Both the position numbers and the translations under genes were made by a program. From positions 310,001-374,000 of the forward strand of contig NZ_JAQNCY010000004.1 of NCBI RefSeq assembly GCF_028368855.1: 64,000 nt of DNA, read 5' to 3'. Under the pieces are notes generated by a model. The model was not told the origin of the DNA. It saw nothing but the letters and a program-made list of their open reading frames with translations, and searched no databases. Of this stretch, positions 33,605 through 41,743 are shown one piece after another (within the stretch, counting starts at the first letter, position 1; each line of letters starts with the position of its first letter). This stretch comes from Leisingera sp. SS27. GTDB lineage: Bacteria; Pseudomonadota; Alphaproteobacteria; Rhodobacterales; Rhodobacteraceae.

Positions 33605-34813
33605 TCAGCCGACGACGTTGAAATCCGGCCCATAGGGGTATTTGGTGATGTTCTCGTTGCCGTCCTCGTGGATGATCAGGATGTCATGCTCACGGTAGCC
33701 GCCGGCACCCGGCTGGCCGTCGGCGATGGTCAGCATCGGCTCCATTGAGATCACCATGCCCGGCTCCAGCACCGTGTCGATGTCCTCACGCAGTTCCAGC
33801 CCCGCCTCGCGGCCATAATAGTGCGACAAGACCCCGAACGAGTGGCCATAGCCGAAGGTGCGGTACTGCAGCAGATCCTGCTCTTCAAAGAAGGCGTTGA
33901 TCTTGTGGGTGATTTCCGCACAACTCGCACCCGGTTTCAAGAGCGAGATACCCAGTTCATGGGCCGCCACATTGGCCTCCCAGATGCGCAAAGATTCCGC
34001 ATCCACTTCCTTCACGAACATGGTCCGTTCCAGAGCAGTGTAATACCCTGAAATCATGGGGAAAGTGTTCAGGGACAGGATGTCGCCGCGCTGCAGGGTG
34101 CGGCCCGTCACCGGGTTATGGGCACCGTCAGTGTTGATGCCGGACTGGAACCAGACCCAGGTGTCGCGGTATTCCGCATCCGGGAAGCGCTTGGCAATCT
34201 CCAGCTCCATCGCATCACGGCCCGCCATCGCCACGTCGATCTCCCGCGCGCCTTCCCTGACCGCATCGCGGATCGCAAAGCCGCCGACGTCGGCGACAGC
34301 CGCACCGACGCGGATCATGTCGAGTTCAGCGGCGGATTTGCCCATCCGCTGGCGCATGGTCGGCTCATAAAGATCAACCAGTTCGGACGGCTTCAGGAAG
34401 CCCTCCAGCTTGGCCTTCTGCAGCAGGGTCAGGTGGTCGCTCTCATAGCCGACCACCACGCCCTCGCCGCTTACCGACTTGATTGCACGCCAGAAATTGT
34501 CGCGCTGCCAGTCGGTGTAGGTGATGTTGTCGCAGAAGGAGCGGCGCCAGGGCTGCCCCGCATCAATACCGGCAGAGATGGTCACGGCTTCACTTGCGGT
34601 CACAACCAGGCCGTAGGGGCGGCCAAAGGCGCAATAGGTGAAGCCCGAGTAGTAGGAGATATTGTGCATTGAGGTGAAGACAGCGGCGCTCACCCCCTTT
34701 TCAGACATGATCTTGCGCAGACCCGCAATCCGCGCCTCATATTCAGAGACAGCAAATTGCAGCGGCGCCTTCTCACCATTGTGAAAACGGTACATTTCAG
34801 GACGTGCAGTCAT
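33605..34813 (-). CDS. Creatinase (creatine amidinohydrolase)
   Basis: A 402-residue pita-bread-fold hydrolase nearly superimposable on Pseudomonas creatinase, which hydrolyses creatine to sarcosine and urea. The catalytic histidine falls at residue 232 (NTDGAHNPVT), exactly the position known in the Pseudomonas enzyme. The segments YRTFGYGHSFGVLSHYYGREAGLELREDIDTVLEPG and PGAGGYREHDILI are typical. The metal ligands of true M24 peptidases are not expected in this group. ATG 34813 follows AGGAAGGG. The product sarcosine joins the betaine demethylation route started by gbcAB in this window. Transcribed alone or after the hydrolase gene. Confidence 0.93.
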   Translation of the reverse strand: MTARPEMYRFHNGEKAPLQFAVSEYEARIAGLRKIMSEKGVSAAVFTSMHNISYYSGFTYCAFGRPYGLVVTASEAVTISAGIDAGQPWRRSFCDNITYTDWQRDNFWRAIKSVSGEGVVVGYESDHLTLLQKAKLEGFLKPSELVDLYEPTMRQRMGKSAAELDMIRVGAAVADVGGFAIRDAVREGAREIDVAMAGRDAMELEIAKRFPDAEYRDTWVWFQSGINTDGAHNPVTGRTLQRGDILSLNTFPMISGYYTALERTMFVKEVDAESLRIWEANVAAHELGISLLKPGASCAEITHKINAFFEEQDLLQYRTFGYGHSFGVLSHYYGREAGLELREDIDTVLEPGMVISMEPMLTIADGQPGAGGYREHDILIIHEDGNENITKYPYGPDFNVVG

Positions 34814-35002
34814 ATCAGACCCTTCCTTCTTACAAGAAAGGTCCCGGCGTTCAGGACAGTTTTGGAATGTGGGGGCTGGCATGTATTCCATGCGGCGACG
34901 CCATCGCCTGGCCCCTAGGCCGGAAGATGCGGCGGAAAGGGGATTCTGGCAAGAGTTAATTACACCTCGTGTGATGGGGGTGTTTGCGCCCCCTCCCGGT
35001 GC

Positions 35003-35788
35003 TCAATTCACAATCAGAGCCACCAGATCGCTGTCCGGGTCGGCCAGCGGGTCAATCACGTTAAAATGATGCTTTCCGAAAGCAATCACATGATCTGCGC
35101 CCCAGGCTTCCACTAGCCAGACCGCCTGGTCCAGAAATGCCGGGCGCTCCACGCCGCCGACCCAGACGGTGACCTCTGCCGGATACCGGTCCTGCATCTC
35201 CACCGGGCTTTCTGCCACCGCAGCTGCCGAATCCATCTTGAACTTTTGGTTCATGGAGGTCCGCAGCAAGGGGAGCAGGTCCGACAGCGGCGAGATCGGG
35301 ATCACTGTTTTGATCCGCGCGCCCACATCCGGCGGCAGCAGCGCAGGGTCCAGCATCCGTGCAACCAGGTGTCCGCCTGCGGAATGGCCTGCCAGCGCGA
35401 TCGGGCCATCAACCTCCGCCGCAACCCGCGTCACAGCGGCAGCGACCTGCCGGGTGATATCGACAATGCGCACATCGGGGCACAGGTCATAAGACGGCAT
35501 CGCCACCGCCCAGCCGTGCGCCATCGCACCACGGGCCAGGTGCGACCAAGAGCTTTTGTCAAAGGCGAGCCAATAGCCGCCATGGACAAAAACAAACAGA
35601 CCCTTAGGCGTGCCCTCGGGCAGGAACAGATCAAATGCCTGCCGCTCCCCCTCGCCATAAGGAATGTTCAGCCGGGCCCGCTCATGCAGGCTGTTGCGGA
35701 AATCCTCCGCCGAGGCCGCCCAGCGCGGCGGGTACGTGTCTGCATTCTCGATATAAGCCCCGTTGGCATAGGCATCATCCAATTCCAT
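35003..35788 (-). CDS. Alpha/beta hydrolase (BD-FAE/kynurenine-formamidase-like)
   Basis: A 261-residue serine hydrolase. The oxyanion loop is FVFVHGGYWLAFDKSSW and the nucleophile elbow GHSAGG (around residue 130). A candidate acidic residue and the histidine (GKHHFNVIDPL near residue 243) complete the triad. The family includes kynurenine formamidases and small-ester hydrolases. ATG 35788 has GGGGAGA upstream. It is divergent from gabD and lies upstream of creatinase on the same strand, 189 nt away. The substrate is unknown; an amide or ester of an amine compound is a guess from context. Confidence 0.82.
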   Translation of the reverse strand: MELDDAYANGAYIENADTYPPRWAASAEDFRNSLHERARLNIPYGEGERQAFDLFLPEGTPKGLFVFVHGGYWLAFDKSSWSHLARGAMAHGWAVAMPSYDLCPDVRIVDITRQVAAAVTRVAAEVDGPIALAGHSAGGHLVARMLDPALLPPDVGARIKTVIPISPLSDLLPLLRTSMNQKFKMDSAAAVAESPVEMQDRYPAEVTVWVGGVERPAFLDQAVWLVEAWGADHVIAFGKHHFNVIDPLADPDSDLVALIVN

Positions 35789-35970
35789 GCCCAATTCTCC
35801 CCTGTTCTTATTGTTGGCCGCTACCAGACAGTCTGGCACAGCACATGTCAAATTGCTTGGCTCAAAATCCCGTCCGGAAATTTGATCAAATTCTGGACTC
35901 ATGGATGATACTGGACATATCAAGGCACAACTGCTTTGCATTCCGCAACTGAACACCTGGGAGGCCCGCA

Positions 35971-37443
35971 ATGCTTGATGCTACCACTGACCTGAAATCC
36001 CTGCTCAAAGACCCCAGCCTGCTGGAAACCCGCGCCTATATCGGCGGCCGGTTCGTTGATGGTGAAGGCACCTTTGACGTGACCAACCCCGCCCGCGGCG
36101 ACGTAATCGCCCAGGTCGCCGACACCAGCCGCGCACAAGTTGCGGGTGCCATTGCCCAGGCCGAAGCCGCGCAAAAGGAATGGGCCAAGTGGACTGGCAA
36201 GGAACGCGCCGCAGCAATGCGCAAATGGTTCGACCTGATGATGGAGAACCAGGAGGATCTGGCGGTGATCCTGACCGCCGAGATGGGCAAGCCGCTGGCG
36301 GAATCCCGCGGCGAGATCGCCTATGGCGCGTCGTTCATTGAATTCTTCGCGGAGGAAGCCAAGCGGATCTACGGCGAGACCATCCCCGGCCATCAGCGCG
36401 ACAAGCGCATCACCGTGCTGAAACAGCCGATTGGTGTTGCCGCCTCGATCACGCCGTGGAACTTCCCCAACGCTATGATCACCCGTAAGGCCGGCCCGGC
36501 GCTGGCCGCAGGCTGCGCCTTCGTCGCCCGCCCAGCAGAACTGACACCGCTGTCGGCTACCGCGCTGGCGGTTCTGGCCGACCGTGCAGGCATCCCGGCG
36601 GGCGTGTTCAACGTCGTGCCATCGGCCAACGCATCGGAGACCGGCAAGGAGTTTTGCGAAAACAACGCAGTGCGCAAACTGACCTTTACCGGCTCCACCG
36701 AGGTCGGCCGCATCCTGATGCGCCAGGCTGCAGACACCGTGATGAAATGTTCGATGGAACTGGGCGGCAATGCGCCTTTCATCGTGTTTGACGACGCCGA
36801 TCTGGATGCCGCCGTCGAAGGCGCCATCATGTGCAAGTTCCGCAACAACGGCCAGACCTGCGTCTGCGCCAACCGGATCTATGTGCAGGCTGGCGTTTAC
36901 GATGCTTTTGCCGAAAAACTGAAGGCCGCCATCGCCGCCATGAAGGTCGGTGACGGGTTGGAGGAAGGCACCCAGTTCGGACCGCTGATCAATGCCAAGG
37001 CCGTGGTCAAGGTGCAGGAGCATATCGCCGACGCCAAAGCCAAGGGCGCGGAGGTTATTCTGGGCGGCAACCCGTCGGAGCTGGGCGGCACCTTCTTTGA
37101 GCCGACCATCGTCACTGGCGCCACCCAGGACATGGCCTTTGCCACTGACGAGACCTTCGGCCCCCTCGCCCCGCTGTTCAAGTTCGAGGACGAGGATGAG
37201 GTGATTGGGCTGGCCAACGACACCATCTTCGGCCTGGCATCCTATTTCTACGCCAAGGATCTATCCCGCGTATACAAGGTGGCGGAAGCGCTGGAATACG
37301 GGATCGTCGGTGTCAACACCGGCATCATCTCCACTGAAGTGGCCCCGTTCGGCGGTGTCAAGCAGTCCGGCCTGGGCCGCGAAGGCAGCCACCACGGCAT
37401 CGAGGATTACCTGGAGATGAAATACATCTGCATGTCGGTCTGA
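35971..37443 (+). CDS. gabD: Succinate-semialdehyde dehydrogenase-type aldehyde dehydrogenase
   Basis: A 490-residue NAD(P)-dependent aldehyde dehydrogenase of the GabD group, oxidising succinate semialdehyde to succinate. Catalytic Cys297 (NNGQTCVCANR) and general base Glu263 (MELGGNAPF) are present, as is the GSTEVGR cofactor loop. An oddity is ARPAELTP at 186-193: the cofactor-binding lysine normally found in KPAxxTP is an arginine here. ATG 35971 follows GGGAGG. It is divergent from the hydrolase gene and convergent with a globin gene. Related semialdehydes are possible substrates. Confidence 0.88.
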   Translation: MLDATTDLKSLLKDPSLLETRAYIGGRFVDGEGTFDVTNPARGDVIAQVADTSRAQVAGAIAQAEAAQKEWAKWTGKERAAAMRKWFDLMMENQEDLAVILTAEMGKPLAESRGEIAYGASFIEFFAEEAKRIYGETIPGHQRDKRITVLKQPIGVAASITPWNFPNAMITRKAGPALAAGCAFVARPAELTPLSATALAVLADRAGIPAGVFNVVPSANASETGKEFCENNAVRKLTFTGSTEVGRILMRQAADTVMKCSMELGGNAPFIVFDDADLDAAVEGAIMCKFRNNGQTCVCANRIYVQAGVYDAFAEKLKAAIAAMKVGDGLEEGTQFGPLINAKAVVKVQEHIADAKAKGAEVILGGNPSELGGTFFEPTIVTGATQDMAFATDETFGPLAPLFKFEDEDEVIGLANDTIFGLASYFYAKDLSRVYKVAEALEYGIVGVNTGIISTEVAPFGGVKQSGLGREGSHHGIEDYLEMKYICMSV

Positions 37444-37483
37444 TCCTGCCCGGCTCAGTATAATCGGGTCAGTGATAAGCGGG

Positions 37484-37882
37484 TCAGTGCCGGGCCATGG
37501 TCCCGGCGACCCTGCTGATGGCACTGGCCCAGGCCCGCTCTGTCTCCGGGTCCAGATCCGCCCCCAGAACATCGCGCAAAGCGGCGATCAGCGCCCGCTT
37601 TGCCGCCTCTGTCTCGCGCGGGCCAACGCCCAAATGCGCATGCACCGCAACCAGCTGCACGCCGATATCCTCCAGCGTCCGCGGATCGTCCAGATTGCGC
37701 ACACAGGACGCGATCATCGCTGTCAGCATCGTTTTCTGCTTCACGAAATTGCCGCGGAACAACCCCCGTGCTTCCGGCAGGCGGGTGAACAGGTGCACAT
37801 AGAACCGTTCCGCCAAATCAGCCTTGCGGGCGAAAATGCCTGCAAAGCTCTGCTGAACATGCTGTATCTGCTGTGGTCTCAT
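37484..37882 (-). CDS. Single-domain globin
   Basis: A 132-residue globin without reductase domain. The sequence starts MRPQQIQHVQQSFAGIFARKADLAERFYVHLFTRLPEARGLF, similar in layout to Vitreoscilla-type haemoglobin, and the proximal histidine is in LVAVHAHLGVGP (about residue 83-85). The frame is open upstream, but ATG 37882 begins the globin fold. The E-helix segment NFVKQKTML offers a Gln at the distal site, typical of bacterial flavohaemoglobin-like globins. It converges with gabD with a 40-bp gap. Roles in oxygen delivery or nitric-oxide handling are family-based guesses. Confidence 0.82.
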   Translation of the reverse strand: MRPQQIQHVQQSFAGIFARKADLAERFYVHLFTRLPEARGLFRGNFVKQKTMLTAMIASCVRNLDDPRTLEDIGVQLVAVHAHLGVGPRETEAAKRALIAALRDVLGADLDPETERAWASAISRVAGTMARH

Positions 37883-38033
37883 GCGGTTCACCCGGACCGC
37901 GCATTGCCAGCACCGGCGGGCGGTCAAACGCCGGCGCAAAAACCATTCACCGCCCCAGTGTGCCGCCAAATTCCTAACAAGCGGTTGCGCTTTGCAACCC
38001 TTGGCTGTTTCGGCAGGTTCAGCCTGCCAAGAC

Positions 38034-38062
38034 AAAAAAGCCCCCTGGCAGAACCAGGGGGC
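38034..38062 (-). terminator. Rho-independent terminator of hsp20
   Basis: Perfect 9-bp stem GCCCCCTGG / CCAGGGGGC (38040-38048 and 38054-38062). On the minus strand it is followed by six T. It lies 30 nt after the hsp20 stop. Confidence 0.93.
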
Positions 38063-38091
38063 ATCGTGCGCACGAACCGTTGACCAGAGGG

Positions 38092-38556
38092 TCAGTTGAC
38101 CGTTTTGGCCTCGATCTCCGGGCGGTTCGGGCGGGAGGAGGAGATTTCGATCCGGCGCGGTTTCAGCGCCTCCGGCACCTCGCGGTGCAGATCGATATGC
38201 AGCATGCCGTTTTCATGGCTGGCACCCGTCACATGGACATGGTCGGCCAAAGTAAACCGGCGTTCGAATGCGCGGGTAGCGATACCGCGGTGCAGGAAGG
38301 TGCGGCCATCGCCGTCCTCGGCTTTCTTGGCGGACACGACCAGCGCGTTTTCCTTCACTTCGACATTCAGGTCTTCGTCAGAGAAACCGGCAACAGCGAT
38401 TGAGATCCGGTAGCTGTCGGCGTCGGTCTTCTCGATATTGTAGGGCGGGTAGCTGGACTGGGCCGCGTCAGCGCTCAGGGCGCGGTCCATCAGGCTGGCG
38501 ATCTGGTCAAAGCCGATGGTGGCACGGTGCAGCGGTGCAAAATCAAAAGTACGCAT
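38092..38556 (-). CDS. Hsp20-family small heat-shock chaperone
   Basis: A 154-residue small heat-shock protein of the class A IbpA type. The N-terminal segment FAPLHRATIGFDQIASLMDRA, the alpha-crystallin domain (YPPYNIEKTDADSYRISIAVAGFSDEDLNVEVKENALVVSAKK ... GMLHIDLHREVPE) and the C-terminal I-x-I-like ending (RRIEISS) are present. It holds unfolding proteins for refolding by DnaK/ClpB. Expression is probably heat-controlled twice: an RpoH-type promoter 100 bp upstream and a ROSE-like thermometer in the leader covering its ribosome-binding site. It is a monocistronic gene with its own terminator. Confidence 0.95.
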   Translation of the reverse strand: MRTFDFAPLHRATIGFDQIASLMDRALSADAAQSSYPPYNIEKTDADSYRISIAVAGFSDEDLNVEVKENALVVSAKKAEDGDGRTFLHRGIATRAFERRFTLADHVHVTGASHENGMLHIDLHREVPEALKPRRIEISSSRPNRPEIEAKTVN

Positions 38557-38650
38557 TTTCCATCCTCATTCATGAGCGATTTCAGAGTGCCTTCCCCGCG
38601 GGGACAGGCCGGTTTTATTGCTCCGGGCCCCAATCAGCGGCTGCCCGGAC
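38557..38650 (-). promoter_or_regulatory. ROSE-like RNA thermometer in the hsp20 leader
   Basis: The predicted leader of about 94 nt folds into hairpins: TCCGGGC/GCCCGGA (38649-38622), a CC..CCCC/GGGG..GG stem in the middle, and a 3' hairpin 38577-38563 in which GCTCAT pairs with ATGAGGA. That last hairpin sequesters the AGGA ribosome-binding site and leaves a G-G mismatch, the hallmark of ROSE elements. This is a structural prediction by eye. Confidence 0.6.
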
Positions 38651-38657
38651 AATTCTG

Positions 38658-38686
38658 AGATAGGAAACGCAATTTACGGCTTCAAG
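38658..38686 (-). promoter_or_regulatory. RpoH (sigma-32) type promoter of hsp20
   Basis: On the minus strand CTTG (38686-38683) is followed after 18 bp by CCTATCT (38664-38658). This matches the alphaproteobacterial RpoH consensus CTTG-N17/18-CYTATNT. It lies just downstream of the stop of the upstream protease gene. Confidence 0.75.
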
Positions 38687-38693
38687 AGGTTTA

Positions 38694-39509
38694 TCAGTCG
38701 CCAACGCTGACAAATTTTGCACCGCCAGCAGAGGTGCCGCCGCCAACCTGGATCCGCTTGATCCGCCGGTCCGGCGAGGCCACCGGATTGCGGCGCAGCT
38801 GCGCCTTCAGTTCGGCCACCCGCTGTGGCAGCTTCATGCCGAAGGCCACTTGCTTGCCCCGGAAATTGCCGCCGCCGGACACCAGCGACAATATCCGCCC
38901 GCGGCCGCCCACCTGCGAAAACACCGGCGCCCCGGAGGAGCCGAAGGTGACATTGCAGTCAATCATCAGCACGTCCCGGTGCTCCCCCATCAGGTTGCAC
39001 TGACGCTGGCGCGAAAGCGCTTCATCCCGGCCCTTGCCATAGGAGGTTACGGAGATATCGCTCCCGTATTCCTCGCCCGAATGCAGCACAAACGCATTCG
39101 CCTGGCTGCTGAGAATTGGCTCCGCTAGACGGATCAGCGCCACATCGTGACGGATGTTTTCCATATTCAGGCGGCGGCGCGGGTCATAGCCGGGATGGGC
39201 CGCAATCTGCAGCGCCTGGCGGTCGGCAACCGCGACCCCGTCACGCAGCCCGGCACGGAACCTGATCTGCTCTGCCGGGCGCAACCCGCCGTCCTTGCCG
39301 TAAACACAATGCGCCGCCGTCAGCACCAGCTCCGGCGCAATCAGCGTGCCGGTGCAATAGCCCTTACCGTTCAGCTCCAGCCGCCCGACGGCTTCCCAGC
39401 CCAACAGGTCGTCGCGGTCGGTCAGGCGGCGCAGGCCGGTCCCCTGTGCCAGCGCGCTCCCGGCATAGGCCAGCATGGCCGCGCCCAGTATCAGCCTGCG
39501 CCAGTTCAT
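38694..39509 (-). CDS. Secreted trypsin-like serine protease (second of tandem pair)
   Basis: A 271-residue S1-family protease with a signal peptide (MNWRRLILGAAMLAYAGSALAQ). The triad is His67 (LTAAHC), Asp122 (RHDVALIRL) and Ser192 (TFGSSGAPVF). The start overlaps the stop of the upstream protease gene by ATGA, so both are translated together. The mature protein is short, with no PDZ domain, and a C-terminal basic/Gly-rich extension (RRIKRIQVGGGTSAGGAKF) resembling that of its paralogue. It acts in the periplasm or outside. The substrate is unknown. Confidence 0.88.
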   Translation of the reverse strand: MNWRRLILGAAMLAYAGSALAQGTGLRRLTDRDDLLGWEAVGRLELNGKGYCTGTLIAPELVLTAAHCVYGKDGGLRPAEQIRFRAGLRDGVAVADRQALQIAAHPGYDPRRRLNMENIRHDVALIRLAEPILSSQANAFVLHSGEEYGSDISVTSYGKGRDEALSRQRQCNLMGEHRDVLMIDCNVTFGSSGAPVFSQVGGRGRILSLVSGGGNFRGKQVAFGMKLPQRVAELKAQLRRNPVASPDRRIKRIQVGGGTSAGGAKFVSVGD

Positions 39510-40315
39510 TGCCTTATGAACTTCGCGCCGAAGGAACCGCCCCGTTCCCCCGCTTTCACCCGGCCCACACCAGGCGGCAGCTGCCCGCCAGTGTTCACGC
39601 CGGTCAGCTGCGCCTGCAGCAGCGTCAGCTCCTCTGCCAAGGCAGATCCGAGAGACACCTGTTCACCGCTGACTTCCGCCTTGGCAGAGATCACCGAAAC
39701 AATCCGCGGGGTTCCGTTCTCAAAGGAAAAGACCGGCGCGCCGGAGGACCCGAAGTCCACGTCGCAGGACATCACCAGAACCCCCTGCTGGCGGGCCTTC
39801 ACTGCACAGACCTCCTGCAACGACGGCGCCTCCGAGCGGTCATGGGCATAGGAGACCACACCGATCTTGGCGCCCTTGCGCGGGCGGTATTCGGTCTCAA
39901 AAGGGGTCACGGTGGTATTGCGGATCGGGCGCTGCAGTTGCAGCAGGGCAATGTCATTGCGCACCCGGCCGGTCGACAGTTCACCGTCATAGACATAGGA
40001 GGGATGCTGCACCGCCCGGCGCACGGAGCGGTAGGCCGAGGCGCGCCCGTTGCGCCAGCCTGCCAGGAATTCGATCCTGGTGGGGTCGATCGGCGCTTTG
40101 GTGCGGCTGTCATAGAGGCAATGCGCGGCGGTCAGCACCAGATCGGGCGCAATCAGCGCGCCAGTGCAGAACCCCTCGCCGTTCACATCGAGCCGCCCGA
40201 CAGCTTCCCACTTGCGGCCTGCATCCAGCGTGTCCATCCGCTGCAGCCGGCTGTCCTGCGCCATCGCCGCGGCTGGCAGCAACACTGCTGCAACCGCAAG
40301 AATCCACTGCCTCAC
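39506..40315 (-). CDS. Secreted trypsin-like serine protease (first of tandem pair)
   Basis: A 269-residue paralogue of the following protease: signal peptide MRQWILAVAAVLLPAAAMAQ, triad His65 (LTAAHC), Asp121 (RNDIALLQL) and Ser191 (DFGSSGAPVF). The pair shares order, spacing and the C-terminal GGxFGAKF-like ending, so it arose by tandem duplication. No PDZ domain is present. It lies upstream of its partner with a 4-bp overlap and downstream of a 102-bp gap after glcF. Clear identity as S1 protease; the biological role is unknown. Confidence 0.88.
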   Translation of the reverse strand: MRQWILAVAAVLLPAAAMAQDSRLQRMDTLDAGRKWEAVGRLDVNGEGFCTGALIAPDLVLTAAHCLYDSRTKAPIDPTRIEFLAGWRNGRASAYRSVRRAVQHPSYVYDGELSTGRVRNDIALLQLQRPIRNTTVTPFETEYRPRKGAKIGVVSYAHDRSEAPSLQEVCAVKARQQGVLVMSCDVDFGSSGAPVFSFENGTPRIVSVISAKAEVSGEQVSLGSALAEELTLLQAQLTGVNTGGQLPPGVGRVKAGERGGSFGAKFIRQ

Positions 40316-40417
40316 ATGCGTCTCCTCTTATCCACCGGCTGGGAGATTATCTGTCTGTTCAGGCAAAATTACGGCAAGCCTGCGGTGAATGCAGCCCGAT
40401 TCTTTCGACCGCCCGCC

Positions 40418-41740
40418 TCAGCGCAGCACCGGCACCTCCGGCGCGCGTTTACCCGGTGCCGTCAGCGCAGGCGGCTGCGGGCCGCCGGTGGCCCAATCCA
40501 GCAGCTCCACCGTGTGCACGATGGGCAATCCGGTGCCCCCGCCGATCTGCATCATGCAGCCGATATTGCCCGCGGCAATCAGATCAGGCTGCTTCGCCTC
40601 CAGCGTTTTCACCTTGCGCGCCTTCAGCTGGGCGGAGATTTCCGGCTGCATCAGGTTGTACGTCCCGGCCGAACCGCAGCACAGATGGCTGTCGGCAGGC
40701 TCAACCACCTTGAAGCCCGCACGCTTCAGCAGTGTCTTGGGGTGGGTCTTGATCTGCTGCCCGTGCTGCAGCGAACAGGCCGCGTGATAGGCAACCGTCA
40801 GCCCTTTGTCCGCGCCTTCCGGCAGCTCCAGCTGCATCAGCAGTTCCGAGATATCCATCGCAATCCCTGCGATCCGCGCCGCATCTTCGGCCAAGGCATC
40901 ATTGCGGAACATATGCCCGTAATCCTTGACCGTGGTGCCGCAGCCAGAGGTGTTGATGACGATTGCATCCAGCCCCTGCCCGTCCAGCTCTGCCGTCCAG
41001 GCGCGGATGTTTCCGGCGGCGGCGGCGTGGCTCTCCTCCTCCCGCCCCATGTGGTGGGTCAGCGCGCCGCAGCAGCCCGCACCCTTGGCGACCACAACTT
41101 CGCAGCCCAGCCGGGTCAGCAGACGGATGGTAGCGTCATTGATATCCGTGTTCAGCGCCTTCTGGGCGCAGCCGGTCATCAAGGCCACCCGTTTCCTGCG
41201 CGGAACCTCCGGCGCAAAACTCTGCGGATCATCATTGCGGCTGACCGGCGGGATGGTCCTGGGCGCCATTTCCAGCATTGCGCGCAACCGAGCGTCCGGC
41301 AGAAGGGCCTTGAACGGTTTCGCCAGCTTGGCCCCCAGCAGAGCCAGGCGGAACCGGGTGGGATAAGGCAGGATCCGAGCCAGCAGCCAACGCAGCGCGC
41401 GGTCGCTCCAGGGACGGTCATAGTGTTTCTCGATATAGGCCCGGGCATGGTCCACCAGATGCATGTAGTGCACGCCCGAGGGACAAGTGGTCATGCAGGC
41501 CAGACACGACAGGCAGCGGTCAATATGCTTGACGGTCTTTTCGTCCGGCACCCGTTCGTTTTCCAGCATGTCCTTGATCAGGTAGATCCGCCCGCGGGGG
41601 CTATCGAGTTCATCGCCCAGCACCTGATAGGTCGGGCACGTGGCTGTGCAAAAGCCGCAATGCACGCAGGAGCGCAGGATTTCGTTGGCCCGTTTGGTGC
41701 CGGGGTCCTGCAGTTGCTTTTCTGTGAAGGTGGTCTGCAT
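40418..41740 (-). CDS. glcF: Glycolate oxidase iron-sulfur subunit
   Basis: A 440-residue GlcF, the electron-transfer subunit of glycolate dehydrogenase, which oxidises glycolate to glyoxylate. Two 4Fe-4S ferredoxin motifs lie near the N-terminus (CVHCGFCTATCPTY at about 26-39 and CLSCLACMTTCPSGVHY at about 78-94). Two CCG domains follow (GCCGALTHHMGRE and CCGSAGTYNLMQPE). It starts 3 nt after glcE and is the last gene of glcDEF. Confidence 0.95.
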   Translation of the reverse strand: MQTTFTEKQLQDPGTKRANEILRSCVHCGFCTATCPTYQVLGDELDSPRGRIYLIKDMLENERVPDEKTVKHIDRCLSCLACMTTCPSGVHYMHLVDHARAYIEKHYDRPWSDRALRWLLARILPYPTRFRLALLGAKLAKPFKALLPDARLRAMLEMAPRTIPPVSRNDDPQSFAPEVPRRKRVALMTGCAQKALNTDINDATIRLLTRLGCEVVVAKGAGCCGALTHHMGREEESHAAAAGNIRAWTAELDGQGLDAIVINTSGCGTTVKDYGHMFRNDALAEDAARIAGIAMDISELLMQLELPEGADKGLTVAYHAACSLQHGQQIKTHPKTLLKRAGFKVVEPADSHLCCGSAGTYNLMQPEISAQLKARKVKTLEAKQPDLIAAGNIGCMMQIGGGTGLPIVHTVELLDWATGGPQPPALTAPGKRAPEVPVLR

Positions 41741-41743
41741 GTC

